Positions 41,501 to 50,000 of a stretch of 64,000 nucleotides of DNA are shown piece by piece (the first letter of the stretch is position 1; each line of letters starts with the position of its first letter). The DNA is from Antedon bifida (lineage: Eukaryota; Echinodermata; Crinoidea; Comatulida; Antedonidae). Made by a program: the position numbers and the translations under genes. The stretch spans positions 2,172,501 through 2,236,500 of the forward strand of contig OY727099.1 of assembly GCA_963402885.1 (NCBI GenBank), written 5' to 3'. The notes under the pieces were generated by a model. It searched no databases. It was not told the origin of the DNA and saw only the letters and a program-made list of their open reading frames with translations.

Positions 41501-44500
41501 GGGGATTGTCTCCCAGTGTGCTGATCTGGTGCTGCATGGCTGGCTGCCATGGGTTCGTGAAGGGCCTAATTTGAATTTCATCGGTTTTCAGTTAAGTATA
41601 TAAAAATTTACTTTTTTTCTTTTAAATAGGGGACTGCTGTTATGTAGAAATTAATGTAAATAAGTTTTTGTACAGCGCTTTGGTCTCTGGCAAAAGTGCT
41701 GTATAAATCACTATAAATAATAATATAAATATATTTCATGTTCTTACGCAATATGATGATTCTGTTGTATTTGACATTCCTCTGGTAATGGCAATTGGAA
41801 TGTTCTCATCTTCAAGCACTTCACTTTCTACATTTTCTTGCGATTCTAATCCTTGCAGCTCTTCCTCACATTTCTTTTTTGGGTAAAAATTATTTAAATA
41901 TGTTTAGAGAGAAGTCAAGTTAGTGCCCATTCAGACTTAGTTATTTTGCCGCTATAGTTGACTTCACAGATTAATTCTTGCCAACTTTGGTGGTACTACC
42001 CGTAGTGTAGGTAATCAAATTACCCGGGTAAATAATGAATCCTGAGTGTGCCTTAAGCTCTGTCTACACTATCAAACTTTATGTGACAAAAAAATGTGAT
42101 GTGGCCATATATGGATACAATGATGTCATATCACTACCATATTCGAGGCCATCGCTACCATATTTGGACACATCACATTTTTTTTTGTTAAACTAGATTG
42201 ATAGTGTAGACAGAGCTTTAGTTTGCGAAAAGAAAATGTGAAAGGAGACATGGTGAGCAGTTTAAAGTTACCTTCTGAACAAATCTTCCAAACGGCCAGA
42301 GCATATACCAAGCCAACTTCAAACAAAAATGTCCTAAAAAATGAAAAAAAAATAATAATAATAGTTATTTATCATAGTATTTTATACTATGTAATTTAAG
42401 CATAATCAGTGATTCTATTGATTATTTATAATCAAATTAATTATTATTAAAACAAAAGAGGGTTGGCTGTAGTGGTAAAATATGCCCCTCATTTGTTCCA
42501 CTCGAACATTTTCTCTGCAGGATTTCAATGGAATACCTAAATCTCTGTCTACAATATCACACTAGTTTGACAAAAAAAGTATGAGCACATCACATTTTTT
42601 TGTCACATAATGTTTGATAGTGTAGACATAGCTTTAGAAGTTGAACATTATGAAGAAAGCATATACAGTACATTTCTGTCAACCCATGTAATACTGTATG
42701 TGTGGATATAGACATGGAAAAACATAATAATAATCATAATCATTAAAGTTTACATATGTAATAAATTAATAGTCATAAATGTAACAGACAATGCCAACAA
42801 TTATTGACTTGGCCTAAGATAATAAAAGTGTTATTGACATGATATTTAAACCTTTTAGCAGGTAGAAATTAAAAAGACACTGCCAATTAATAAAGGTATA
42901 TCATACTAACTACTGTATAATTACCAGCATCAATTGATACTTTTTACTAAGGTATTATGTTTTGAATATTATCAATATTCTATGTACCAGTATTTTATAC
43001 ACCTAAAAAGGGGGTTACAGTTTACTCACTAAAGCTGTCTACACCATCAAACTGTAACAACAAATTATGATGTGCCCATATATGGACACGATAGTGTCAT
43101 ATCACTACCATATTTGGACACACATTTTTTAATAGTGTAAACAGAGCTTTAATAATAATAATAGATAGATTTATATAGCAGGAGTATGGGGATACACCAT
43201 CACCGCTAACTGGGGATCAGTGTGTAAGTACCCCAGTTAGCATCGGTTAAGTCTTGATCTTTTCAGGAATCTTCTATATTGACCTTACCATAGTCCTTTC
43301 CAATGATAGTCAGAAACATGAGCATCGCAACTAGGGTATAGACCAACGATATCCACCAGCCAAACAATATAACATACATTACATTACCAAAACTCAGAGT
43401 ACCTTAAAGAAAATCAAAGAAACATTTGAATACATATATATAGTACAACTAAAGGTAATCTAACAAGAGTTTTAGAAGAGCCCAGACACACCTCATAGAC
43501 ACTTCTTCAAGCACACACCTTACCAACACTTCCTCAGAAGCACATCTACGGCCACACCTCACTTACAGCATCATTCATCCTCCATTTCTGTGTTTATTCT
43601 GTATTATTTATTATTATCCTGGATAATATTAGGCATGACTGAATAAACAAATGTGATATTGCAACCAAGTAAGTAGAGTCTTCAATACAGTCTAAAACCT
43701 CACACATTATATTACAGTATAGATGAATGAATGCGTTAAATTTTCTGTTTTAAAATAGTATCTGACTCATTGGTTTCATATATGCTTGTATGTTTTTAAT
43801 CAAATAAATAAATGAAATGTCTTGGTCTAGCCAACAAATTTAATTTACAGCCATCTACTTCTACACATTTGGAATCTCTCCTTCTCTCCAAGTTTGATAG
43901 TGTAGACAGAGCTTAAGATCTTGATCTTTAATAATTTTGATTCAGTTTCATATTGTTATTATATAAATGATTTGTTACTAACTTGGACTTCTGTTCTGTT
44001 ATCTACAACTCAATATCCCAAATACATGCCACAAGAATCGATCGGATTCATACTAAATTTATAAAGTTCCTCGGCCCAGCAGCCGGTTCTCTCAACACCA
44101 GTAAAGTCTTGCCACGTACTAGACGCACACGAACCGACATGATTTTTCTTTTTTAATGCCTAAATGCTAAGTTTGATTGTAAATTTGTCTCTCAATTTCA
44201 TTTTCGTGTGCATAAACTTTGTATTAATAATCTTTTAAAAGTGCAGTTTTCTCGTGTTAATGTATGTAAAAACGGTATTTTTTGTCGGGTTGCTCATTCA
44301 TATAATAGTTTAGTTCAAATGTTTCCTTACATCGATATTTTTAGTTGTAATACTTCTGCTTTTAATGTCATTTTTAATAATATATAAATCTGTTTTCCTT
44401 GTTCTTTTTTTGTAAATCAAATGTATGTTTTATGGCGATCCTGTATTGATGTTTTTCTTAATACACTGTTGGATCTTGAATAAATAAATAACTTACTAAC

Positions 44501-46142
44501 AAATGGTTTTATTATATTTGGGCTCTGCTTTTAATGTCATTTTTAATAATATATAAATCTGTTTGTTTTCCTTGTTCTTTTTTTGTAAATCAAATGTATG
44601 TTTTATGGCGATCCTGTATTGATGTTTTTCTTAATACACTGTTGGATCTTGAATAAATAAATAACTTACTAACAAATGGTTTTATTATATTTGGGCTCTC
44701 ATACAATTTCTGAACAACCTCTGACCTTTCTTCAAGTGGTCTTGCTGTCAAATGTGACTTCCATTTCTTGAATCCAAACTATAAATATGAAAAAGAGGAA
44801 ACTTTTATTTGTCGTATTCGATTTAGACTTTCACCGTTGAGTACAGTTTTTCCGTTGAGTACTTCTTTAACAGAGTATTTTGAGCGTTGAGATTGTTCTT
44901 AACGAAAAAGCTTTCGTTGTCAACGTTTTCTATTCGAATGACTTTCTGTTGAGCACAAATTTACAATTCGAATACAAAAAGTACTCAACGAATCTTTACG
45001 TTGACAACGAAAGTTCCCAATCGAATACGACAATTATGACACAGACACAAGGATCATATTTATTTTCAGTGTTTTTATACAATTTTAAATAGTAAAGCCA
45101 GTGCATAATCTTTGTTGATTAGAATAAATTATTTACAATAAAGGGTTTGGTTCAGTTTATTTTATTGGGTTGAATATTTTTGGGTTAAAATATGCTGAAT
45201 TGTTTAGTGGTTAGGTTGATTATCTATAGGTTAAGTTTGATATTTTTGTGTTTTTATGAATGGTTTTTTGAATATTTCTTGTGTAAATATTTTCTGATAT
45301 ATTTATTGAAATGCTATATTTTATATTTGTCATAGGGATTTAGTTCCCTTTTGTGTTTCGTGTCACTTACTTTGTAGTTGTTTGTTTGTTGTTGTTTTGA
45401 TTGGGAATAAAGAATGAGAATAAGAATATTCTATTCTAGTGTAATTAGGTAGAAATATTTGGCTTTTAAAATCATGCGGCTGACTTCGTTTGACACCATG
45501 ATATGATACATTTTAACAGTATCATCTTTAATTACCACTCACCATGTGGTTTTGTTTCATTTTCTGCGCTTCAATCTCATTTTCTGCTTCAATGATGACA
45601 AACCCATCTTCATCGATCCTGTCGCCAGTGTGCGAGCGTTGTCTCCCAAATCGTAGTCTTACATGACTGCTTGTTGAGTGATCACTTCCTATACTGTTTG
45701 TTGAACAATGCGAGTCTATGCAGTAAAGTATCAATTAATAAAATAAAATAAAATAATGGACAAGAAGATAGCAACTTATTATCATTTAATATTTATTAAT
45801 AAATAATTATTCTTCCATTCAGACTATTTTTATTATTACTGTTATTTAATATTATTTATTTATTAATATTGTTGTTGCTTATTTAATTTAAATAATATTT
45901 ATTAAATAATAATCATTGCAAGCACTCCATTGCTTCCTACCTGAGTTAAATGTAGAACTCCTAGGCCTGGTACCTCCAATATCGGTCACTACTGAAGGAT
46001 CTGAGTGTTCTGTACCGACCGTAGGCCTAGCTCTAGTGTCACTGATCGGTGTTCCGTTGGCGTTAGCCTGAGCAGCGTCGCCGTAAATTATGTCCATCAC
46101 GTCGAGCTGAGGTCCATCTCCAACTTCATTTTGTTCGTCCAT
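32546..46142 (-). CDS. CAX/VNX1-type vacuolar cation/proton exchanger (CaCA superfamily)
   Basis: Twenty coding exons, 5' to 3' on the minus strand: 46142-45941, 45715-45543, 44778-44670, 43402-43289, 42333-42272, 41873-41748, 41075-40965, 40220-40149, 39593-39506, 39049-38973, 38389-38325, 37784-37592, 36891-36739, 36278-36207, 35791-35635, 34737-34592, 34085-33991, 33432-33357, 33113-33002, 32622-32546. They sum to 2280 bp (759 aa plus stop) with GT-AG junctions and matching phases. A long acidic N-terminus with no signal peptide precedes many hydrophobic segments. The two alpha-repeat motifs are NATFGSIVE (about 414-422) and ALAPSLPEILNG (about 649-660). Other marks are HLWSVVLSVVIMNY, DGKSDYFQG and a loop with CSRC (514-517) and CSDC (532-535). 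By family it should exchange Ca2+ or monovalent cations for H+ on an acidic organelle. The acceptor at 41873 is pyrimidine-poor and least certain. Ion choice cannot be read from sequence. Confidence 0.93.
32740..32990 (+). mobile_element. tRNA-Ser-headed SINE, nearly complete
   Basis: The head runs GAGCGAGTGAGTGGCAGAGCGG (perfect A box TGGCAGAGCGG) to GGTTCGAGACTCACTCGCTC (B box), with pairing acceptor ends GAGCGAGTGAGT/ACTCACTCGCTC. The body carries AAAGAACCTAGTACATCTTTCGAGA and GTAGGGGGGTTACCCCGG, and the tail is TCACCCAGTATAAATAAATAATAA. It lies in the last exchanger intron, ending about 10 bp from the donor of the exon at 33002. Confidence 0.85.
33241..33316. mobile_element. MITE family 1, left half only
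   Basis: TAGCTCTGTCTACACTATCAAAC is followed by CCAAATATGG and CCAAATACGG, then the element stops at about 33316. It lies 40 bp downstream (minus sense) of the exchanger exon at 33357. Confidence 0.85.
33478..33635. mobile_element. MITE family 5, intact inverted-repeat element
   Basis: Terminal inverted repeats are AGCGTGGTTCCCACTAG and CTAGTGGGAACCAAGCT, each extending into GACGCAA/TTGCGTC. Inner parts (AACCAATAAAAAGCC, GTGATTGGTC) also pair. TAA flanks both sides, consistent with a 3-bp target duplication of the PIF/Harbinger kind. It is a single copy in this window, inside an exchanger intron. Confidence 0.8.
33725..33906. mobile_element. MITE family 2, intact copy
   Basis: Inverted termini are GTAGCTCCGTGTTTAAAATT...ATTGTTT and AAACAAT...AATTTTAACCCAGAGCTACC, about 34 bp each. 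The same termini flank the middle layer of the nest at 9190-9517, and GTGAAGCAG also occurs in both copies. Confidence 0.8.
34329..34442. mobile_element. MITE family 1, internally shortened copy
   Basis: It runs TTAAGCTATCTACACTATCAAAC to AGTATAGACAGAGCTTTA, 114 bp, having lost part of the centre. It lies in the exchanger intron between exons 16 and 17. Confidence 0.85.
34785..35364. repeat. 16-bp minisatellite, about 36 copies
   Basis: This is a strictly periodic array of GTAGGTGCTGTGAAGA, alternating irregularly with a GTGAAGG variant. No stop codon occurs in any frame, giving a false 203-codon minus-strand frame with a 16-residue (3 x 16 bp) period. It sits in the exchanger intron, beginning about 48 bp upstream (minus sense) of the acceptor of exon 34737-34592. 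In transcript sense each unit reads CTACTCTTCACAGCAC. Confidence 0.97.
35905..36075 (+). mobile_element. SINE fragment related to the 6955 element
   Basis: It shares GGGTTTAGCAC-type, GCTGCTCATGCTCTGGG and GGGTTTAG...GTGAGTGTTCATAG segments with 7015-7135. It lies in an exchanger intron. Confidence 0.55.
36909..37047. mobile_element. MITE family 1 copy 17 bp from a splice acceptor
   Basis: It runs AAGCTCTGTCTATATTATCAAAC to AGTATAGACAGAGCTTAA. Its left end is about 17 bp upstream (minus sense) of the exchanger exon beginning at 36891, so it lies in the branch-point zone of that intron. Confidence 0.88.
38640..38770 (+). mobile_element. LINE-like 3' end
   Basis: CGCCTCCATTTGGGAAATAA, then CAATAAAGTTATCTTGTATCTTG: the terminal ATAAAGTTATCTTGTATCTTG pattern is typical of non-LTR retrotransposon tails. 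No coding portion is recognised. Confidence 0.45.
39220..39295 (-). mobile_element. tRNA-like SINE head fragment
   Basis: On the minus strand AGAGCAGTATGGCGTAAAG... and GGTGCGGGTTCGGACCAAG resemble tRNA A-arm and T-arm sequence. MITE family 1 abuts it at 39296. Confidence 0.45.
39296..39430. mobile_element. MITE family 1 copy, right arm shortened
   Basis: It has two TATGGTAGTGATATG units and CCATATATG, then jumps to TTTGATAGTATAGACAGAGCTTTA. It lies about 75 bp downstream (minus sense) of exchanger exon 39593-39506. Confidence 0.88.
41440..41730 (+). mobile_element. SINE family B copy with LINE-type tail
   Basis: The body TGCACATTAAAGAACTTGGTAC, GAGTAGGGGATTGTCTCCCAG, GTGTGCTGATC and TTTTCAGTTAAG matches 49800-49975. 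The end, ACAGCGCTTTGGTCTCTGGC...GCTGTATAAAT followed by AATAAT, is a common SINE/LINE tail. It ends just before exchanger exon 41873-41748. Confidence 0.65.
42055..42218. mobile_element. MITE family 1 full copy
   Basis: TTAAGCTCTGTCTACACTATC to GATAGTGTAGACAGAGCTTTA, with CCATATATGG and CCATATTTGG boxes. It lies about 55 bp downstream (minus sense) of exchanger exon 42333-42272. Confidence 0.9.
42539..42635. mobile_element. MITE family 1, centre deleted
   Basis: The left arm (ATCTCTGTCTACAATATCACAC) joins the right arm (GAGCACATCACATTTTTTTG...GTGTAGACATAGCTTT) without the boxed centre. Confidence 0.85.
43032..43152. mobile_element. MITE family 1, diverged shortened copy
   Basis: AAAGCTGTCTACACCATCAAAC to AATAGTGTAAACAGAGCTTTA, with CCATATATGG and CCATATTTGG inside. 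Confidence 0.85.
43889..43915. mobile_element. MITE family 1 terminal fragment
   Basis: Only the right end, AAGTTTGATAGTGTAGACAGAGCTTAAG, is present. Confidence 0.75.
44030..44664 (+). mobile_element. LINE 3' end, tandemly duplicated, abutting a splice donor
   Basis: A plus-strand frame ending in TAA near 44387 reads like the C-terminus of a non-LTR retrotransposon polymerase (VQFSRVNVCKNGIFCRVAHS, YNSLVQMFPYIDIF). It is followed by a 3' UTR and a TGAATAAATAAATAA tail. A tandem duplication of about 170 bp (44354-44526 and 44527-44699) repeats the end of that frame, the UTR and tail, and the last 30 bp plus splice donor of the adjacent exchanger exon. The LINE end lies about 5 bp inside the intron. 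The segment upstream of about 44150 is less clear. Confidence 0.65.
44809..45033. mobile_element. MITE family 7 with TTAT flanks
   Basis: Inverted termini are TTGTCGTATTCGATT...GACTTTC and GAAAGTTCCCAATCGAATACGACAA. Subterminal words CGTTGAGTAC and GTACTCAACG occur in both orientations. TTAT flanks each end, a plausible 4-bp target duplication. It lies in the exchanger intron between exons 2 and 3, about 30 bp from an acceptor. A short plus-strand frame inside is not a gene. Confidence 0.78.
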
Positions 46143-46484
46143 CTGACACGGTTTCGTATTTATATAAGCTAGTTACGCATTTATATCATATATTTTTGAT
46201 GATGCATTGTTATGACAGATGAAAAAAAGTGGGAACAAGTAAAAATGCAAAGCCTAAAAGAAGAGCAAAGCATGTGCAACATCAACACATGAACACTCCG
46301 ACCGCACACGTCGTACGTCTTTACACACCTGAAACAAAAATGACAACAAACGTCACGCATCATCGCCCACCTGCTGTCATCATCATGTACTGTGTACCGG
46401 CACGTGATTGTTTTTCACGTGATCATGAGACCTGGAAATGTTGTTATTGTTTACTGTAAGCGGATGTACTAGCCTACCAGCCAG
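46143..46484. promoter_or_regulatory. Divergent promoter region between exchanger and radical SAM genes
   Basis: The start codons of the two head-to-head genes are 920 bp apart. Near the middle are two CACGTG E-boxes at 46401-46406 and 46416-46421 in the contexts GGCACGTGATTG and TTCACGTGATCA, close to the CLEAR-type site bound by TFEB/MITF factors. A CGTCACGC word lies near 46351. A probable untranslated first exon of the radical SAM gene ends CCAG followed by GTATAT at 46484, with a matching acceptor TTCATAG at 47021-47027. No TATA box is evident. Confidence 0.5.
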
Positions 46485-47061
46485 GTATATTATTATTAAT
46501 TAACAGCATTGGAGGATTGTTGTAGTGGCCTAACTACCTAAAGTAAACAAGTATGTATTTTAAATTTAGATTATTATCAGAACTTAGTAAAAAATCACGT
46601 ATTCGTCGGTTACAAAAAATGCAAACTCACTATAAATATTACAATAGGACGTGAATCTCATGACAAAATTAAAGGTCGTCTTTATTACATCGTTAGATAT
46701 ATCATCAATCAATCTGAAAAATGTCTCACTGGTGACATCATTGATCCCGAGGAAACAACAGATGCTACTATAATAATATAATTAATGTAATATTATAAAA
46801 AAACATTTCAGTGAAATGTATCTGCTACTGTATTCTCTTTCCTTCTATTCTACTAATAAATACTAATGATAGACTTTTTCACATTTCTTTATATCATGAT
46901 AAATGAAACCTATTTTTCCCAATCAATCAATCAATCATTTTAATTGATCATTTAATGTATAGATCGAGTGTACCGTCTGAATCATGATATATAATATTAA
47001 TTGATATTTATCTTTCAAATTTCATAGATTCGGAGCATCTTAGTTGGGACTTAATATCATC

Positions 47062-50000
47062 ATGTTTCAAAATATATCTGGGTCAGTTCAAAGGTCCTTG
47101 AGGTATAGCCTTTTGTCCAGACAACATATCAGACTAGTCTCTATCACCCAGCACATGAGCACTAATCAAACAGAATTACCAGATTTCAAAACGAGTGTTG
47201 ACGTTCATGAACACAAATTGGAAAGACCAAAAAGACCCGCTCCAAGGATTTCAAAAGAAGAGTTAAAAATGCTGGAAAAAGATACAAAAGTATAATATTT
47301 TATTTACAAATAAATAAAAAAAATATAAAGTTGATTCAAGGTGATTTCTGATTGGTCAAAAGTTTTAATTATGCATACAGAGGGTGCCAAGAATCAGCAT
47401 GTGAATTTCATCTGTCCAGAGGTACAAATTTGGAAAAGGGAAATATCAGGAGAACTTATAAAAGCAAGAGAGGCTCATCTTCTTCTCTTTAAAATAAAAA
47501 TGTTTATATATGTATCAAATGCAGAAAATGTGTTCGGGAAATGCATCCCGCCCCGCAAAGTTGGCCCAATTTCGTGTTCTAGTGGGGTGGGATTGTACCA
47601 GGGGATATACGGTAAATGATTTTTATGTATTAATATTATACATTATTTCTTTTTAGGGATCTTTAATTCCAGAAACTTTAAAGGAAATGCAGAATGATAA
47701 AGATTTTAAAATTAATATGGAAAACATAAAAAAATATGGTCAGAAAAAACTTACTAGAGAGGAACGTAAAAAACGGCAGCGTGCATTGAATGATATTGGT
47801 ATTCCCAGTTTCCGGGATTTTATTAAAACAACATCAAAGAGTGAAGATAAAGGTATTCAAGGAGACCTATGAGTTTGTTTAATCAGAAAAAATGTCAAGA
47901 ATACGGAAATTGGATCTGACAATTTAAACATCAGCTCCCTCTCTGCCTTATAACTTTCTAAAGACCTGTTTACACTATTTTGTTTGACAAAAAAAGTGTG
48001 ATATGCCCAAATATGGTAGTGATGAAAAAAGTGAATGAAAAATGAAAAATATGGTAGTGATATGACATCATCATGTCCATATATGAGCACATCACATTTT
48101 TTGTCACATAAAGTTTGATAGTGTAGACAGAGCTTAAGTACTCCATTAGCCCTGATGAAAGCTTAGCACTTCTTTCTCTGGATTTTTATCATTTTTTTTT
48201 AAATTTAGGTTTTGCTTATTTTATTTGTATCTCCATTGGGATCCAACCATAAACCTACAGCATGTCATTTTTCAATAAATGGAGTAATAATAATATTAGT
48301 TTAAAAATAAGATAATCAAATAAAGTACCCTTTTCTTTAATTCAGATTTTCATGGTTTACTCCGGAAAACACCAATTGAAATATTCCAGCTTAACATTGG
48401 TTTATACTGCAACCAGGCATGTAACCATTGTCATGTGGAATCATCTCCAAAGAGGAAAGAGATGATGAACTATCAGACAGCAGAGAGGTGCTTAGAAGTC
48501 CTAAGCAACAGTCCATCCGTTCACACTGTTGATATCACAGGTGTGTAACATATACCCTTTTCACATCTGCATTAAATATAACAACTTGTAACAAGTTGTA
48601 ACATGGGTTGATCGCCCGACTTATTACATGCTTTCACACATGCATACATGAACCTTGTGAAATCTCGGGAGAAAAGCAAAGTTGCGCATTACAGTATTTT
48701 GATTACTATGATTGGTCAGTTAAATACGCCAGAGCAATACATGCGTGCGCAGTAACAACTCAACCAAAAGCAGGCCTCTCATCGCTGTGTTTTTCTCCCG
48801 AGAAAGCATAGGGGTCACCTGTGAAATCTTGGGAGATTTTCCACAAAATTGTATTCACACTATGCAAACCTGGTAACAACTTGTAACAAGTTGTTACATT
48901 TTGCAGATGTGAAAAGGGTAATAGATTCAACAAATAAGGCAGTGGCTATATTTACTATTCATATTTAGGCTAAGGAAAATACTGAAAATGCCCTATCTAA
49001 GTGAACACGACTACATCACAAAATTAAATGATACTTGTTAAAGAATAATGGTACAGTATTAGAATGTAATGTTCACACGATGATCGAGACACTATAGAAA
49101 TGATTGAAGACAACTTTTTAATTTTAGGTGGTGCTCCAGAATTGTGCAGTGAATTTCGTTTTATCACTCAGAAATCAACAGAACTTGGTCTTAATGTGAT
49201 TGACAGGTGCAACTTGACAGCCCTCTTAGAACCTGGCCAAGAAGACACAGCTAAATTCCTTGCAGATAACCAAGTCATTGTTATTGCTTCTCTGCCATGT
49301 TACAGGTACAGTACTTTTGAAGACCTATTCGGGAACAACAATGTGTCCAATTAATAGAGGTTTCTCCTATATGAGGGGTTCTACTGTAGAGAAAAGTCAA
49401 AGTTAACTTGATAGACCACAGTATTCCTAAATAATGCACACATTATAAGAAGAAGAAAAAGTTTAAAATGTGTATTAAAAAAATTATTTTGAGAAGTTGT
49501 TTCTATGCTGACTAATTTAATAGAAAAATACATTTATTTTTCAGTGCAAAGAACGTAAATCTACAACGAGGCGCTGGTGTTTTTAACAAAAGCATACAGA
49601 GTCTACTGTTGCTTAATAGCCTTGGGTATGGCAAGCCAGGCTCACCACTTCAACTGCATCTAGTCTACAACCCATTAGGTACATTGGCAACCACCGTTAC
49701 ATTCTTTATTTATAAGCTATATGAGGGCATGGGTTCGTGCCTATCTGTACCATACTAATTGCATCCTTAGGCAAGATCCTTTACTCTTATTGCCTCGTCC
49801 TTTGGATGGTCCCATGTAGTGTACATATAGTGCATATTAAAGTACTTAATACACTATTTGAAAACGAGTAGGGGAACGTCTCCCGGTGTGCTGATCCGGT
49901 AGGCGCTGCACTGCTAGCAGCCAGGGGTCCGTGGAGGGCCTAATCTGAATTTCCTCAGTTTCCAGTTAAGCTTGAGGACCAGAATAAATACATTTAACAT

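Noticed and set aside
46535-46783. Open plus-strand frame of about 80 codons without Met ending IIDPEETTDATIII
   Set aside because: It has no start codon, no recognisable family and no splice phase that joins it to the radical SAM exons. Frames of this size occur by chance many times in the window; it lies in the presumed 5' UTR intron.
47341-47619. 92-codon plus-strand frame between the first two radical SAM exons
   Set aside because: It has no acceptor/donor pair in a compatible phase; exons 47289 and 47657 join cleanly without it.
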